NCBI RefSeq assembly: GCF_001293685.1
Contig: NZ_BCAG01000001.1
Location: forward strand, 744,001 to 808,000
Length of the DNA: 64,000 bases
From: Desulfatitalea tepidiphila
GTDB taxonomy: Bacteria; Desulfobacterota; Desulfobacteria; Desulfobacterales; Desulfosarcinaceae
Reading direction: 5' to 3'
Position numbers and translations under genes: made by a program. Below, one piece after another: positions 31,165-40,417 of this stretch (within the stretch, counting starts at the first letter, position 1; every line of letters begins with the position of its first letter). Under the pieces are notes generated by a model, which worked only from the letters and a program-made list of their open reading frames with translations, did not search any database and was not told the origin of the DNA.

Positions 31165-31695
31165 GTGAACCTGCTCGACATTGTCCTGGCAACCATCATC
31201 GGATTCTGCCTCGTTCGTGGAATTTTCAGAGGGTTGATCAAGGAACTGTCATCGATCGTCGGCGTGGTGGCCGGATTTTACGCGGCCTATAGTTATTATC
31301 CGTGGCTTGCAAAATTTCTCCGGCGATGGATCGATGACCCGAGCTATGCCAATATCCTCGGATGTCTGATCCTCTTCGTGGGGATCTATCTGGCGGTCAG
31401 TGCCGTCGGTGTGATTATCAAGTACCTGATGAATATCGTTTTTCTGGGATGGACCGACCGGCTGTGCGGACTGGTTTTCGGAACCCTCAAAGGGGTTCTC
31501 ATCGTGTCGGTCATCGTGATCCTGCTGACTGCATTTTTACCTAAAAATTCCAGCTTGCTGAGAGATTCCCTGATCGTGAGGCACACCATGGTGATCAGTA
31601 CGACCATGGTTCGGGTCGCCTCCGTGGACATGAAAAAGCTATTCAGCGAACATTTAAAGGAATTGAAACAATCGTGGCAACGCAAAAAGAGTTGA
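31165..31695 (+). CDS. cvpA: CvpA-family membrane protein
   Basis: 176 residues, GTG start at 31165 with AGGTGA just upstream. Four predicted spans: ILATIIGF-type N-terminus (LDIVLATIIGFCLVRGIFRG), VVAGFYAAY, CLILFVGIYLAVSAVGVII and VFGTLKGVLIVSVIVILLTA. CvpA proteins are linked to colicin V production, biofilm and envelope stability. The C-terminus is basic and overlaps the mazG start by 22 bases. Confidence 0.85.
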   Translation: MNLLDIVLATIIGFCLVRGIFRGLIKELSSIVGVVAGFYAAYSYYPWLAKFLRRWIDDPSYANILGCLILFVGIYLAVSAVGVIIKYLMNIVFLGWTDRLCGLVFGTLKGVLIVSVIVILLTAFLPKNSSLLRDSLIVRHTMVISTTMVRVASVDMKKLFSEHLKELKQSWQRKKS

Positions 31696-32534
31696 CGCCC
31701 ACCCCGACTTTTGCCGCCTTATTCGAGCTGATTGCGACCTTGCGTGGGGATAATGGCTGCCCCTGGGACCGAAAACAGACACCCCGCAGCATGACCGTCT
31801 ATCTCATCGAAGAGGCCTTCGAACTGGTCGAGGCCATCGAGTCCGACGACACGCCGGCGATTCTCGAAGAGTTGGGCGACGTCCTGTTTCAGGTGATTTT
31901 TCTGATGTATCTCTACCAGCAGGCAGGGCGGTTTTCGCCCACCGATGTCCTGGCCCGAAATTTGGCGAAAATGATTCACCGGCACCCGCATGTCTTCGGA
32001 TCGGACAAATTGGAGAACGCCGCCCAGGTGAAGGAGCGCTGGCGCGAGCTTAAACAGCAGGAGAAGGGCAAGGATGCGGGCTCCATCCTGGATTCGGTGC
32101 CGTCGGGATTGCCTGCCCTGATGCGGGCCTACCGCATCTCCGAAAGGGCGGCTGGTATCGGCTTCGATTGGGATACCCCTGCGGGTGTCATGGATCAGAC
32201 CGAAGCCGAATGGCAGGAGTTCAAGGAGGAGGTGCACCAGTTGCCCGAAGAACCATCCGGGAATCTCGACCGGGTCAGGATGGAATTCGGCGATGTTCTT
32301 TTCACGATGATCAACGTCGCGCGATTGCTCGGCGTTCACCCCGAGAGCGCGCTCTCCGCGTCCACCTCAAAATTTATCCAGAGATTCAAAAAGATGGAAA
32401 AGATGGCGTCCGATCAGGGCAAACAGCTCGGCGAGGTTCCCAGGCAAGAGATGGAATGCTTGTGGTCGGCCGCGAAAGAGGGGGATGAAACGTCATGCCA
32501 CCTGTCCACGGCAGAGGAAAAAAGCGGGGGATGA
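31674..32534 (+). CDS. mazG: Nucleoside triphosphate pyrophosphohydrolase MazG
   Basis: 286 residues, GTG start inside the cvpA end. Two MazG domains; the first has CPWDRKQTPRSM, YLIEEAFELVEAIE and LEELGDVLFQVIF (the EExxE..ExxD metal site), the second MEFGDVLFTMINVARLLG. Hydrolyses non-canonical or excess NTPs. The C-terminal tail (about 20 residues, EEKSGG) is beyond the family core. Confidence 0.93.
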   Translation: MATQKELTPTPTFAALFELIATLRGDNGCPWDRKQTPRSMTVYLIEEAFELVEAIESDDTPAILEELGDVLFQVIFLMYLYQQAGRFSPTDVLARNLAKMIHRHPHVFGSDKLENAAQVKERWRELKQQEKGKDAGSILDSVPSGLPALMRAYRISERAAGIGFDWDTPAGVMDQTEAEWQEFKEEVHQLPEEPSGNLDRVRMEFGDVLFTMINVARLLGVHPESALSASTSKFIQRFKKMEKMASDQGKQLGEVPRQEMECLWSAAKEGDETSCHLSTAEEKSGG

Positions 32535-32552
32535 GATCATGGCCAGAAGGGA

Positions 32553-32843
32553 TCAGGCGTGTTCATCAACCGGTTTGTAATCCGGCGGCAGTCGGAAGAT
32601 GAGGTCGCCTTTCTGGTTGTACTTTTCGAACACCAGGGTGTCGTCTTCCATCACATATTTGGTTTGGTCTTCCTTCTGCGAGGTCTTGCTATCGGTTTTA
32701 GCGCCGGCCTCTGAGTTTTCGACCGGTCTGACCTGCCTGGTCTCTGCCGCTTGTTGTTGCGCGGTTTGCTTGTCATAAGCCGAACCAATGGATTCGATTT
32801 TGACAGCCGTTCGCAACGATCCTTCATTAATCTGGTCAATCAT
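32553..32843 (-). CDS. Small hypothetical protein, possibly flagellum-associated
   Basis: 96 residues with a strong site AAAAGGGGG before ATG. Gln/Ser/Thr/Lys-rich and probably disordered for residues 15-65, then a short folded end VFEKYNQKGDLIFRLPPDYK. That end recalls FlaG-like proteins (a beta hairpin ending in a 'IPP' turn), but the similarity is weak. It is next to the DVU0524-like gene, same strand, which is the only support for a flagellar role. Confidence 0.6.
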   Translation of the reverse strand: MIDQINEGSLRTAVKIESIGSAYDKQTAQQQAAETRQVRPVENSEAGAKTDSKTSQKEDQTKYVMEDDTLVFEKYNQKGDLIFRLPPDYKPVDEHA

Positions 32844-32967
32844 GGTGGTCCCCCTTTTGCACGTGTCCTTCGCGCGTATCCAACTTTTCCGGCTTCCCCT
32901 TAACAGCCGCCATTTGCGGTCAAGCAGTCATCGGACCATCGCTTTCCCGTTATCTCACGCACGCATT

Positions 32968-33393
32968 TCATGCCAATTCGTTTCCCGTCGGATCAGCCCC
33001 GGCTTGCCGGGCCAGTTGTTTATCGATCAGTGGATTGAAGTGTCTGACCGGAAGGGAGTTAATCGTTTTTTGATCGTTTTCGTCAATCGTCGTGTAGGTA
33101 AACTCAATGTCTCTTTCTGCCGATCGTACCGATCCGTTGACGCGGGGGCGGTCCATGTTTCGTAGCAGGGTTTCCTCGAATCGATTTTGGGGACCGTTTT
33201 GGGCAATGCGATCCACGATTTCGGTTGCTACCTGGTCGATCAAGGCCTGCCGTTGGCCGTTGCCCGATAATTCGACGCGATCACGGGCAGATGAATCCCC
33301 TGACAGTGAAGGCGCCTTCTGACCCGAACACCGGCTGAGTCGCTTGCGATAGACATCGAGGACGTTGTGGATTTGATAACTTTGAATATACAT
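32968..33393 (-). CDS. DVU0524-type FlgM-associated protein
   Basis: 141 residues from ATG 33393, with GGAGGG seven bases upstream. MYIQSYQIHNVLDVYRKRLS is the characteristic opening of the small proteins found next to flgM in Desulfovibrio and relatives; RDRVELSGNGQRQALIDQV and a beta-rich end DIEFTYTTIDENDQ follow. Function unknown; associated with flagellar late-gene regulation by location. No flgM, fliA or flagellin gene is in the window. Confidence 0.65.
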   Translation of the reverse strand: MYIQSYQIHNVLDVYRKRLSRCSGQKAPSLSGDSSARDRVELSGNGQRQALIDQVATEIVDRIAQNGPQNRFEETLLRNMDRPRVNGSVRSAERDIEFTYTTIDENDQKTINSLPVRHFNPLIDKQLARQAGADPTGNELA

Positions 33394-33529
33394 TTTAAGT
33401 CCCTCCGGTATGGATATCGGCATTAGCGGTTGGGACTTAAGAAAAAAATAGAACTTCTATCTTGGAATTTTATAACATCCAGAAAGTATTAGATTAATTA
33501 ACTGGCGTGGGAATTCCGACGCGCCGAAA

Positions 33530-33560
33530 AAACGGGGGCACGCCATGCGTGCCCCCGTTT
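33530..33560 (-). terminator. Rho-independent terminator after fba
   Basis: Perfect stem ACGGGGGCACGC / GCGTGCCCCCGT with loop CAT; on the minus strand it is followed by TTTTTT. Lies 26 bases past the aldolase stop. Confidence 0.9.
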
Positions 33561-33585
33561 CCTCGCTAATTTTTTTGATCGTCGA

Positions 33586-34872
33586 TCAATCTTCGAAATT
33601 ACCTTTAGGTCCTTTATCGGCGTCGATGGATTTGGCGCGTTCCACAATTTTTGCAGGGGTCCACTCGGTAGGATCTTCGATGCGTTTAGCCTTGGGACCG
33701 GGGTCATGGCTTGCTGTTTTCAGGATCTGGTCGATGGCCAGTTCAGCGGTATCCTGGGCATTGAGGACGTTGACCAGCATATTATAGACGAATTGCTCGA
33801 CGCGGTCGGCCATTCGCTCCCGGATTTCCTTGGGTTGCGCCAGAAGTCTGCTTTCGAAGGGCAGATTGAGCTTTTTGTAGTTGCCTCCCTTCCAGCCTTT
33901 GGATTCGGCGTAAGCTTGCATCTCGGTCCACATCTCCTCGCTCATGCCCTGGTCCTTGACCTTGATGAAGCCACCGTTGGCATCCAGAATGGCGTTGCCG
34001 TAGTCGTTGACCTCCACTCCCCAGGAGATCATCTGCAGGGCGGTGGCCACATTGGCTTTGGTCGTACGGGTCTTCTGGGCAATCTGGCGCAGGCGATCCG
34101 AGCTGTTACCCGAAGTGCCATGCTGCGCACCGGACACATGGTACGGGGTGAGGGCTTCATGGATTTCCGCGGTGAGTTCGACCTGGATCCCCTGGTCACT
34201 GGCTTCAATGCCATGGGTGGTGCCGTTATTCAGGGCGATCCAGTTGGGGAAAACGCCGTGGGCATTGAGCCCCTGGATCAGAAATAGGGCTTCCTCCTTG
34301 GTAGATAGGCCCTCTTTGCCCTTTATTTCACCAACTTCCGTTTCGAGACCGGCCCACTCGGGTACAAATGGATTGAGCTCAAGACTGGCCAGGAGGTTGT
34401 CGGCGTCGGGCATGTGGGAGGCGTCGATGGCGATCGAAGTAATGCCTGCGTCAAACATCGAGGGGATCTCTGTCTTGGCCGTCAGAATATCCTTTTGATT
34501 TTTGATCCCATAATGATCGGCGTGGATGGCTACCGGTACGCTGATGTCCATTTCGTTGCACAGTGCGTCGACCGTTCGTGCCATGTTCCAATAGTTTATC
34601 GGGCAGTAAGCATCGATACCGCCCTCGGATTTGGCGATTTCGATGATGAGCGTGGCATTGGCGCGTTGTGCGGCACGCAGCGCCCCACGAATGACGAAGG
34701 TGTTACGGCCGTTGGCCGCCATGCAGATGCTTTTGCCTTTGGCCAGCATGGCCAGGTCGATGAACTTGCCACTGACCAGCAGTGCATTGGAGTTGGGAAA
34801 CAACGCTTGAATGTTGGGCGGGCGTCCGACAGCCAATGCCTTTTTGAAGTCCGATGGGGCGATACGCGCCAT
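33586..34872 (-). CDS. fba: Class II fructose-bisphosphate aldolase
   Basis: 428 residues. Zinc aldolase of glycolysis/gluconeogenesis. Seen: VAIHADHYGIK (Zn ligands), TSIAIDASHMPDADNL, GLETEVGEIKGKEG, NNGTTHGIEAS and HGTSGNSSD. Longer than the 300-360 residue E. coli or Bacillus types, matching a Deltaproteobacterial subgroup. ATAAGGAGG before ATG 34872 is near-optimal, implying high expression; a strong terminator follows. Single-gene unit 12 bases after the DUF4124 gene. Confidence 0.88.
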   Translation of the reverse strand: MARIAPSDFKKALAVGRPPNIQALFPNSNALLVSGKFIDLAMLAKGKSICMAANGRNTFVIRGALRAAQRANATLIIEIAKSEGGIDAYCPINYWNMARTVDALCNEMDISVPVAIHADHYGIKNQKDILTAKTEIPSMFDAGITSIAIDASHMPDADNLLASLELNPFVPEWAGLETEVGEIKGKEGLSTKEEALFLIQGLNAHGVFPNWIALNNGTTHGIEASDQGIQVELTAEIHEALTPYHVSGAQHGTSGNSSDRLRQIAQKTRTTKANVATALQMISWGVEVNDYGNAILDANGGFIKVKDQGMSEEMWTEMQAYAESKGWKGGNYKKLNLPFESRLLAQPKEIRERMADRVEQFVYNMLVNVLNAQDTAELAIDQILKTASHDPGPKAKRIEDPTEWTPAKIVERAKSIDADKGPKGNFED

Positions 34873-34884
34873 GGGTTCACCTCC

Positions 34885-35400
34885 TTATGGATTCTGGGAT
34901 TCCTGCTGTCCCGACTTTAATTTTTCATTAAACGCAGCCACTTGATCGGCGTAAACGGCACGCTTTTCCTCATAGGCCTGGATACGGGCATTGAATTCGA
35001 CGATTTTTTGGTTGTAGGCTTTGATTTGGTCCGGTGTGACGGCGTCTTGCTTTTCCTGGTCGAGGGCGGCGCGCTCTTTCATCAGAATGTTGTATTCGTC
35101 GTTCAGGGCTTTTTCCCGGGCCTGGATGGACTGGCGTTCATTTTCGAGGCTGCTGCCCACTGCCCATGAGGCGTCATGTTGACTCTCGTCCGTTTTCGTC
35201 TCTGTCACGGCTGCAGGGGCTGCACTCCGGGAGTCCTCATAACTCTGGGCTTTGTCCCGCTGCTCGACGGGTACTTTACTCAAATCGTCGGTGTAAAGGA
35301 CATTGCCATGTTCGTCGACGTAACGATAGAAATCGGCTTCGACATGGGGTACTGCAATCGCCAGAAAAAGCCAAACCACTATCCAAAATCTCATTTTCAT
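34885..35400 (-). CDS. DUF4124 periplasmic protein with coiled coil
   Basis: 171 residues from ATG 35400 (AGGCGG six bases before; ATG 35406 is also possible). Signal peptide MKMRFWIVVWLFLAIAVPHVEA, then the DUF4124 unit FYRYVDEHGNVLYTDD, a linker rich in Ala/Thr/Glu, and a heptad-like helix from about 100 on (ALNDEYNILMKERAALDQEK). Exported; function unknown. Upstream of fba with only 12 bases between. Confidence 0.8.
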   Translation of the reverse strand: MKMRFWIVVWLFLAIAVPHVEADFYRYVDEHGNVLYTDDLSKVPVEQRDKAQSYEDSRSAAPAAVTETKTDESQHDASWAVGSSLENERQSIQAREKALNDEYNILMKERAALDQEKQDAVTPDQIKAYNQKIVEFNARIQAYEEKRAVYADQVAAFNEKLKSGQQESQNP

Positions 35401-35667
35401 GATCATCCGCCTTTGTGTCCATGCTTGCGTCGGCTTCAGGACCGACAGTGCCCTGACAGATTGCTTTTTGTTCGAGACCTACTTTGTATTGAATCGGGGG
35501 CCCTTTTGTTCTTTGATGTATTGATTCGGCCACTATATTGTTTTACAAAGTGCTCTGTCAAGGTTGCTGATCTATATGGGTAAAATTCGATCAACTATTT
35601 GAAAATTTTTGTTTTTGGTGTATGTTGGCTCTCAAAGAAGGCTTCTTTCAAGGGATCGGGTGACGGC

Positions 35668-37752
35668 GTGCAACAGAAGTATTTGCATCATCATAAAGCA
35701 ATCCACAACTGGCTTCGGCTCATCTTTCTGTCCATGATGCTCGGCGCATGCGTCTCTCAGCCAACGACGGCACCCGAGCCGACCATGCGCCCCATGGAAG
35801 CCGGCGATTCTCTCTTCCTCGAGGGCGAGGAGGCCCTATCCAGAAATGATCTGGATCGCGCCCAAACGATTTTTACAAATTATCTCGGTCAGTATCCCGA
35901 GGGAAGGTTTGCGCCGAATGCCTGGCAGCTGATCGGCAGTATTTATGCTCAAAGGGGAGAGGATGGCCCGGCGGAGGCCTTTTATCGGCGTGCAATGGCG
36001 CTGTTTCCCCAAAGTCCGGCGGCCGACCGCGCCCGTTTGGGCATCGCGGACCTGTACGTGAAATCCAACCGGATCCCCGAGGCCATCGCTCTCTGTCATG
36101 AGGCTTTGTCCAACGGGCCTGAAATGAACCTGAGCATCGACATCTGGAAGCGATTGGCCCATCTCTATCAGGTGGTGGGTGATTCGGCGGACGCGACGCT
36201 GTATGCCTATTTGATCTATAAAAATATACCCCCGCCCGAGGACGAGATGTGGCGGGCGCACCTTCAGGAGTCGATTGCCCGACTGGATCCCCAAGCCATC
36301 GATGCGGTTTGGGACCGTATAGAGGATCGCCAGATACGTAGTTTTTTGATTTATCGATACGCAACGGCCGAAATTGAGCGTCACAACTACACCACCGCCC
36401 TGGAAGTGTTATCGGCCTTTAGAGTTGCCTTTCCAGGCCATCCGTTCGATCAAGCCGCCGCCGAATGGATTCGACAGCTTACCGAACGACTTCATTTTGA
36501 ACCCTATACGGTCGGATGCCTCCTGCCGTTGAGCGGCCCTTACGAAACCTATGGGCGGCGTGCACTCAATGCGGTGGAAATGGCGTTGAGTCTGCTTCAA
36601 ACCGGAGAAACCGCACTGCCCGTGCGACTGGTCGTTAAAGACACAGCTTCCGAGGATGACATCGCCGTTCAGGGCGTCAGGGAATTGGTGCAGGCAGGTG
36701 CCGGGGTGATCATCGGTCCCATTGCCGCCGCATCGGCCGCCGCGAGCGAAGCCCAGCGCTTGAACATCCCCATAGTGACATTTACCCAAAAGACGGGAAT
36801 CACGGAGGTCGGAGATTTTGTATTTCGTCATTTTATTTCCCCTCACGATCAGGTGAGGACCCTTGTCGACTATTTCGTGCACCATCTTTACCTGCGCAGT
36901 TTTGCCATCATGTACCCTCGCGAATCCTATGGCACCACTTTCATGAGGTTGTTCTGGGATGAGGTGAACCGGCAGGGCGGACGGGTGGTCGGTGCCGAGG
37001 GATATGATCCCCAGCAGACCGATTTTGCGGTCACGATCCAAAAACTGGTGGGCACCCATTATGAGGTGCCTTCGGATTTGCGTGCAAAACCCGTTGTCCA
37101 GGTGGAATCCAATCCATATTACCACCGGCGTTCGGTGAATACCGAAAACCTGGCCGATGTCCTTTCCGATCCGGTGACGCGGATGACCGGGTTGTTTTTT
37201 CAAGACCCCGATCAGGATCGCGTTAAAGGTCCGGCCATTGGTCGCATAACACCAGAAGATCGAAAGAAATCCAATGTCGATTTCGATGTCTTGTTCATTC
37301 CCGATGCCCCAAAAGCGACGGGGTTGATTTTACCCCAATTGGCCTACCATGATGTGGAAGATATCTACCTGGTGGGTACCAACCTGTGGCACTCGCAACA
37401 GCTTATCGATATGTCCTGGCAATATGCCCAGGATGCGGTCATGGTCGACGGATTTTTCAAGGAGAGCTCCTCGGAAGCAGTGCGCGGGTTTGTCGACACC
37501 TATCGCAGCATTTACGGTCATGAACCTGGCGTGATGGAGGCGTTTGCATTCGACACGACGAACCTGATTCTGACCTTAATGGCCAGGGGCAAGATAGAGA
37601 TGCGCCAAGAGTTGCGGGATGCCATGAAGGACATCTATCTGGCACGGGGGGTGACCGGTGCGACGGCCTTTTCGGGCAATGGCGAAGCGATCAAGCGTCT
37701 CAGCCTGCTCAGGATCAAGGGCGACAAGTTTGTCGAAGTCGCGTTGCCATGA
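35668..37752 (+). CDS. LpoA-like lipoprotein: TPR plus type-1 periplasmic-binding fold
   Basis: 694 residues from GTG 35668 (GGGTGA just upstream); TTG 35599 would add 23 residues but has no ribosome site. Lipobox SMMLGAC with Cys near residue 28. Residues about 40-270: TPR-like helices (AQTIFTNYLGQYPEGRFAP). Residues about 285-690: PBP type-1 fold (YTVGCLLPLSGPYETYGRRA, GAGVIIGPIAAASAAASEAQ, IPIVTFTQ). Same architecture as LpoA, the outer-membrane activator of PBP1a, or an amino-acid-binding relative. The stop overlaps waaA by ATGA. Confidence 0.8.
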   Translation: MQQKYLHHHKAIHNWLRLIFLSMMLGACVSQPTTAPEPTMRPMEAGDSLFLEGEEALSRNDLDRAQTIFTNYLGQYPEGRFAPNAWQLIGSIYAQRGEDGPAEAFYRRAMALFPQSPAADRARLGIADLYVKSNRIPEAIALCHEALSNGPEMNLSIDIWKRLAHLYQVVGDSADATLYAYLIYKNIPPPEDEMWRAHLQESIARLDPQAIDAVWDRIEDRQIRSFLIYRYATAEIERHNYTTALEVLSAFRVAFPGHPFDQAAAEWIRQLTERLHFEPYTVGCLLPLSGPYETYGRRALNAVEMALSLLQTGETALPVRLVVKDTASEDDIAVQGVRELVQAGAGVIIGPIAAASAAASEAQRLNIPIVTFTQKTGITEVGDFVFRHFISPHDQVRTLVDYFVHHLYLRSFAIMYPRESYGTTFMRLFWDEVNRQGGRVVGAEGYDPQQTDFAVTIQKLVGTHYEVPSDLRAKPVVQVESNPYYHRRSVNTENLADVLSDPVTRMTGLFFQDPDQDRVKGPAIGRITPEDRKKSNVDFDVLFIPDAPKATGLILPQLAYHDVEDIYLVGTNLWHSQQLIDMSWQYAQDAVMVDGFFKESSSEAVRGFVDTYRSIYGHEPGVMEAFAFDTTNLILTLMARGKIEMRQELRDAMKDIYLARGVTGATAFSGNGEAIKRLSLLRIKGDKFVEVALP

Positions 37753-39056
37753 CGCCTTCTTTTTTTCTTTACAACCTCGTCGGTACGGGCGCCGGTCTCA
37801 CCCTGGCGCCGCTGTTATGGCTCTATTACCGAAATAAAAGCGAGGAAAACGAGCGGTTTCGCCAACGCATGGGGCGATATCCGCAGTCGTTGCGGGTGGC
37901 ACACGAGGCGCGACCCAGGGTTTGGTTGCACGCCGTGTCGGTCGGAGAAGTGGGGGCGGCCGCAGCCATTTTAAAGCCGCTGTGGGAGCTCAGACCCGAT
38001 TGCCATGTGACACTTTCTTGTACGACCAAGCAGGGACTCGCACGCGCCAGGTCTCAACTGGGTGATCGGGTCGAATTCTTTTACGCACCCATCGATCTGG
38101 CCTGGCCGGTCGACCAGGCGCTGACAATGGTGCGTCCGGATGTGCTGGTCTTCCTCGAAACCGAAATCTGGCCCAACTGGATCGAGCGTGCCCATCGAAA
38201 AGGGATCCGTATCGCCATGGTGAATGGCCGGATTTCCGTACGGTCCATCCACAATTATCGAAAAATAAAACCCCTCATGCGCCATGCCCTTTCCCGTATC
38301 GATCGTTTCAGCATGATTTCGTCGGCCGACGCGGTCCGCATCGAATCCATGGGCGCGGATCGGAGACGAATTCAGGTCCATGGCAATGCCAAATTCGACA
38401 GCCCGGATCCCCAGGCAGCGGGTGACGCTGCAAGACAATGGGCCCGTAGGCTCTTAAACCTGGCCGATACGGCGCCGGTCATTGTCGCCGGAAGTACCCG
38501 CCACCACGAGGAAAAAATCGTATTGGAGGCGTATGCCCGCATTTTGCAAAGCTGCCCCGAAGCGATCCTGATTCTTGCGCCGCGCCACCTCAACCATATC
38601 GACGACATCGAAGAATGCATCAAGGCGGCTGGTTTTCCCTGCCAACGCCGCACCACGCTCGATCCGCCCCGATGCGAGAGAAGCGCTCAAGTCGTCTTGC
38701 TCGATACGATCGGTGAGCTGGCGGCGATTTACAGTGTGGCCAGCCTGGTCTTTTGCGGCGGCAGCCTGGTGCCCAAGGGGGGACAGAATGTGCTGGAGCC
38801 GGCCATGTGGTCCAAACCAGTGCTTTTCGGCCCCTCCATGGAGGATTTCGCCGATGCGCGGACGCTCATCGAAAAAGCTGGTGGAGGGGTGACCGTTCAG
38901 CATGTCGGTGAATTGGCCGAGGTCGCCAGCGATTGGTTGCGCCATCCATTCAAAGCGGATGCTGCGGGCAAAGCCGCTCGTCGCGCTATTCTGGCCCATC
39001 GCGGGGCGGCTGCAAAGCATGCCGCCGTCATTTCCCGGCTATTAGGAGATCTTTAA
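37749..39056 (+). CDS. waaA: 3-deoxy-D-manno-octulosonic acid transferase
   Basis: 435 residues. Adds Kdo to lipid IVA at the inner membrane. N-terminal membrane anchor (YNLVGTGAGLTLAPLLWLYY), then RVWLHAVSVGEVGAAAAI with the catalytic Glu, FLETEIWPNWI, VVLLDTIGELAAIYSVASL and FCGGSLVPKGGQNVLEPA. Translation coupled to the lipoprotein gene (ATGA). With kdsD facing it, this suggests complete LPS inner-core chemistry. Confidence 0.95.
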   Translation: MTPSFFLYNLVGTGAGLTLAPLLWLYYRNKSEENERFRQRMGRYPQSLRVAHEARPRVWLHAVSVGEVGAAAAILKPLWELRPDCHVTLSCTTKQGLARARSQLGDRVEFFYAPIDLAWPVDQALTMVRPDVLVFLETEIWPNWIERAHRKGIRIAMVNGRISVRSIHNYRKIKPLMRHALSRIDRFSMISSADAVRIESMGADRRRIQVHGNAKFDSPDPQAAGDAARQWARRLLNLADTAPVIVAGSTRHHEEKIVLEAYARILQSCPEAILILAPRHLNHIDDIEECIKAAGFPCQRRTTLDPPRCERSAQVVLLDTIGELAAIYSVASLVFCGGSLVPKGGQNVLEPAMWSKPVLFGPSMEDFADARTLIEKAGGGVTVQHVGELAEVASDWLRHPFKADAAGKAARRAILAHRGAAAKHAAVISRLLGDL

Positions 39057-39071
39057 AGCGGCTGGCGGTCG

Positions 39072-40394
39072 TTACTCCGGATTCTTCAGGGACCCCTGAC
39101 CGGTGGCCGACAGGACCGCCGACCATAGTTCGCCTTTTGGGGTGACTTGTTTGCGTTGGCTGGTGGCTGCCTCCATGGGAATGTGGACGAAGTGATTGTT
39201 CCAACGTCCGATGACCAGTTTGGTTTTACCGGCCATTCCGGCATGTACGGCATTGCGACCCAAAAACCCGCAAAATACACTGTCGTTGGCATTGGCCGGC
39301 AGGCTGCGGATCATGTAGCTCGGATCGATATATTTGATGTTGATGTCGATATCCTTGGCCTTGAAATATTTCAAGATCTGATTTTTCAGATAGATACCGA
39401 TATCGTTGAGACGAATGTTGCCCGATTCATCGCGTTCTTCGGGTAGGCTCTCAAAAAATTTCTGTCCCGCACCCTCTGCGGCCACAATGACGGCATGACC
39501 TCTGGATTCCAGCCGTTTCTCGACGGCCGCCAAAAATCCCTCGGGTCCTTCCAGATCGAAATCCACTTCCGGAATCAGGACAAAATTGACGTCCTGTTGG
39601 GCCAGGGCGGCCGTTGCGGCAATGAACCCGGAATGACGGCCCATCAACTTGATCAGCCCGATGCCATTGGGGTAGCCGGCCGCCTCGTTGTGGGCGCCGA
39701 TGATCGCCTGGGTGGAGACTTCCACCGCCGTATCGAAGCCAAAGGATCTGGCGATGAGGTAGATGTCGTTGTCGATGGTTTTGGGAATGCCCACGACACT
39801 GATTTTCAGGTTGCGCGCCAGGATGGCGTCGGCGATTTTTACCGCGGCCCTGAGCGTGCCATCTCCCCCGATCATGAAAAGAATGCCGATATTCATCCGT
39901 TCCAGGCAGTCGATAATTTCATCGATATCCTGGGGTCCTCGTGAAGAGCCGAGGATCGAACCTCCCCGATCGAGGATATTGGTGACCGCGCTGGGCTCCA
40001 GGTCGATCACTTCGTGACCGTATTTGGGGATAAATCCCTGCAGACCGTAGCGCATGCCATAGATGTTACGAACACCATAATGGTAGTAGAGCTCCAGGAC
40101 CACAGAACGGATGATGTCGTTGAGGCCCGGGCACAAGCCGCCGCAGGTGACCAGGGCACAGCGCAATTTGCTGGGATCGAAGTAGATTTTTTCGCGGGGG
40201 CCCGCTAATTCAAAGGTCGGCGGGGTCTTTTGATCCTTGAAAAGTTCTTCAATTTCCGATGCATGAATATGCACCAGCACCTGGTTCTCGTCACGCACGA
40301 AGGCGGGTGATGTACCGCCCCGATTGAACAAAGGGGAAGTGATGCCGGCCTTCCCCAGCTTGGTGATGGTGGTGTCGATCAATTCTATGGTCAT
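39072..40394 (-). CDS. pfkA: 6-phosphofructokinase, long ATP-type
   Basis: 440 residues from ATG 40394 (GAGGAGAAATCGG upstream). Seen: TCGGLCPGLNDIIRSVV, GGSILGSSRGP, FMIGGDGTLRAA and VVGIPKTIDNDIYLI. GGDGT (not GGDDS) argues for ATP as donor, while PKTIDND is the form of plant-type ATP-PFKs and PPi enzymes. Length and motif set match the plant-like clade found in Desulfobacterota. Donor specificity is inferred from one position. Starts 24 bases after kdsD ends. Confidence 0.88.
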   Translation of the reverse strand: MTIELIDTTITKLGKAGITSPLFNRGGTSPAFVRDENQVLVHIHASEIEELFKDQKTPPTFELAGPREKIYFDPSKLRCALVTCGGLCPGLNDIIRSVVLELYYHYGVRNIYGMRYGLQGFIPKYGHEVIDLEPSAVTNILDRGGSILGSSRGPQDIDEIIDCLERMNIGILFMIGGDGTLRAAVKIADAILARNLKISVVGIPKTIDNDIYLIARSFGFDTAVEVSTQAIIGAHNEAAGYPNGIGLIKLMGRHSGFIAATAALAQQDVNFVLIPEVDFDLEGPEGFLAAVEKRLESRGHAVIVAAEGAGQKFFESLPEERDESGNIRLNDIGIYLKNQILKYFKAKDIDINIKYIDPSYMIRSLPANANDSVFCGFLGRNAVHAGMAGKTKLVIGRWNNHFVHIPMEAATSQRKQVTPKGELWSAVLSATGQGSLKNPE

Positions 40395-40417
40395 CCGATT
40401 TCTCCTCGGCCGTCGGT

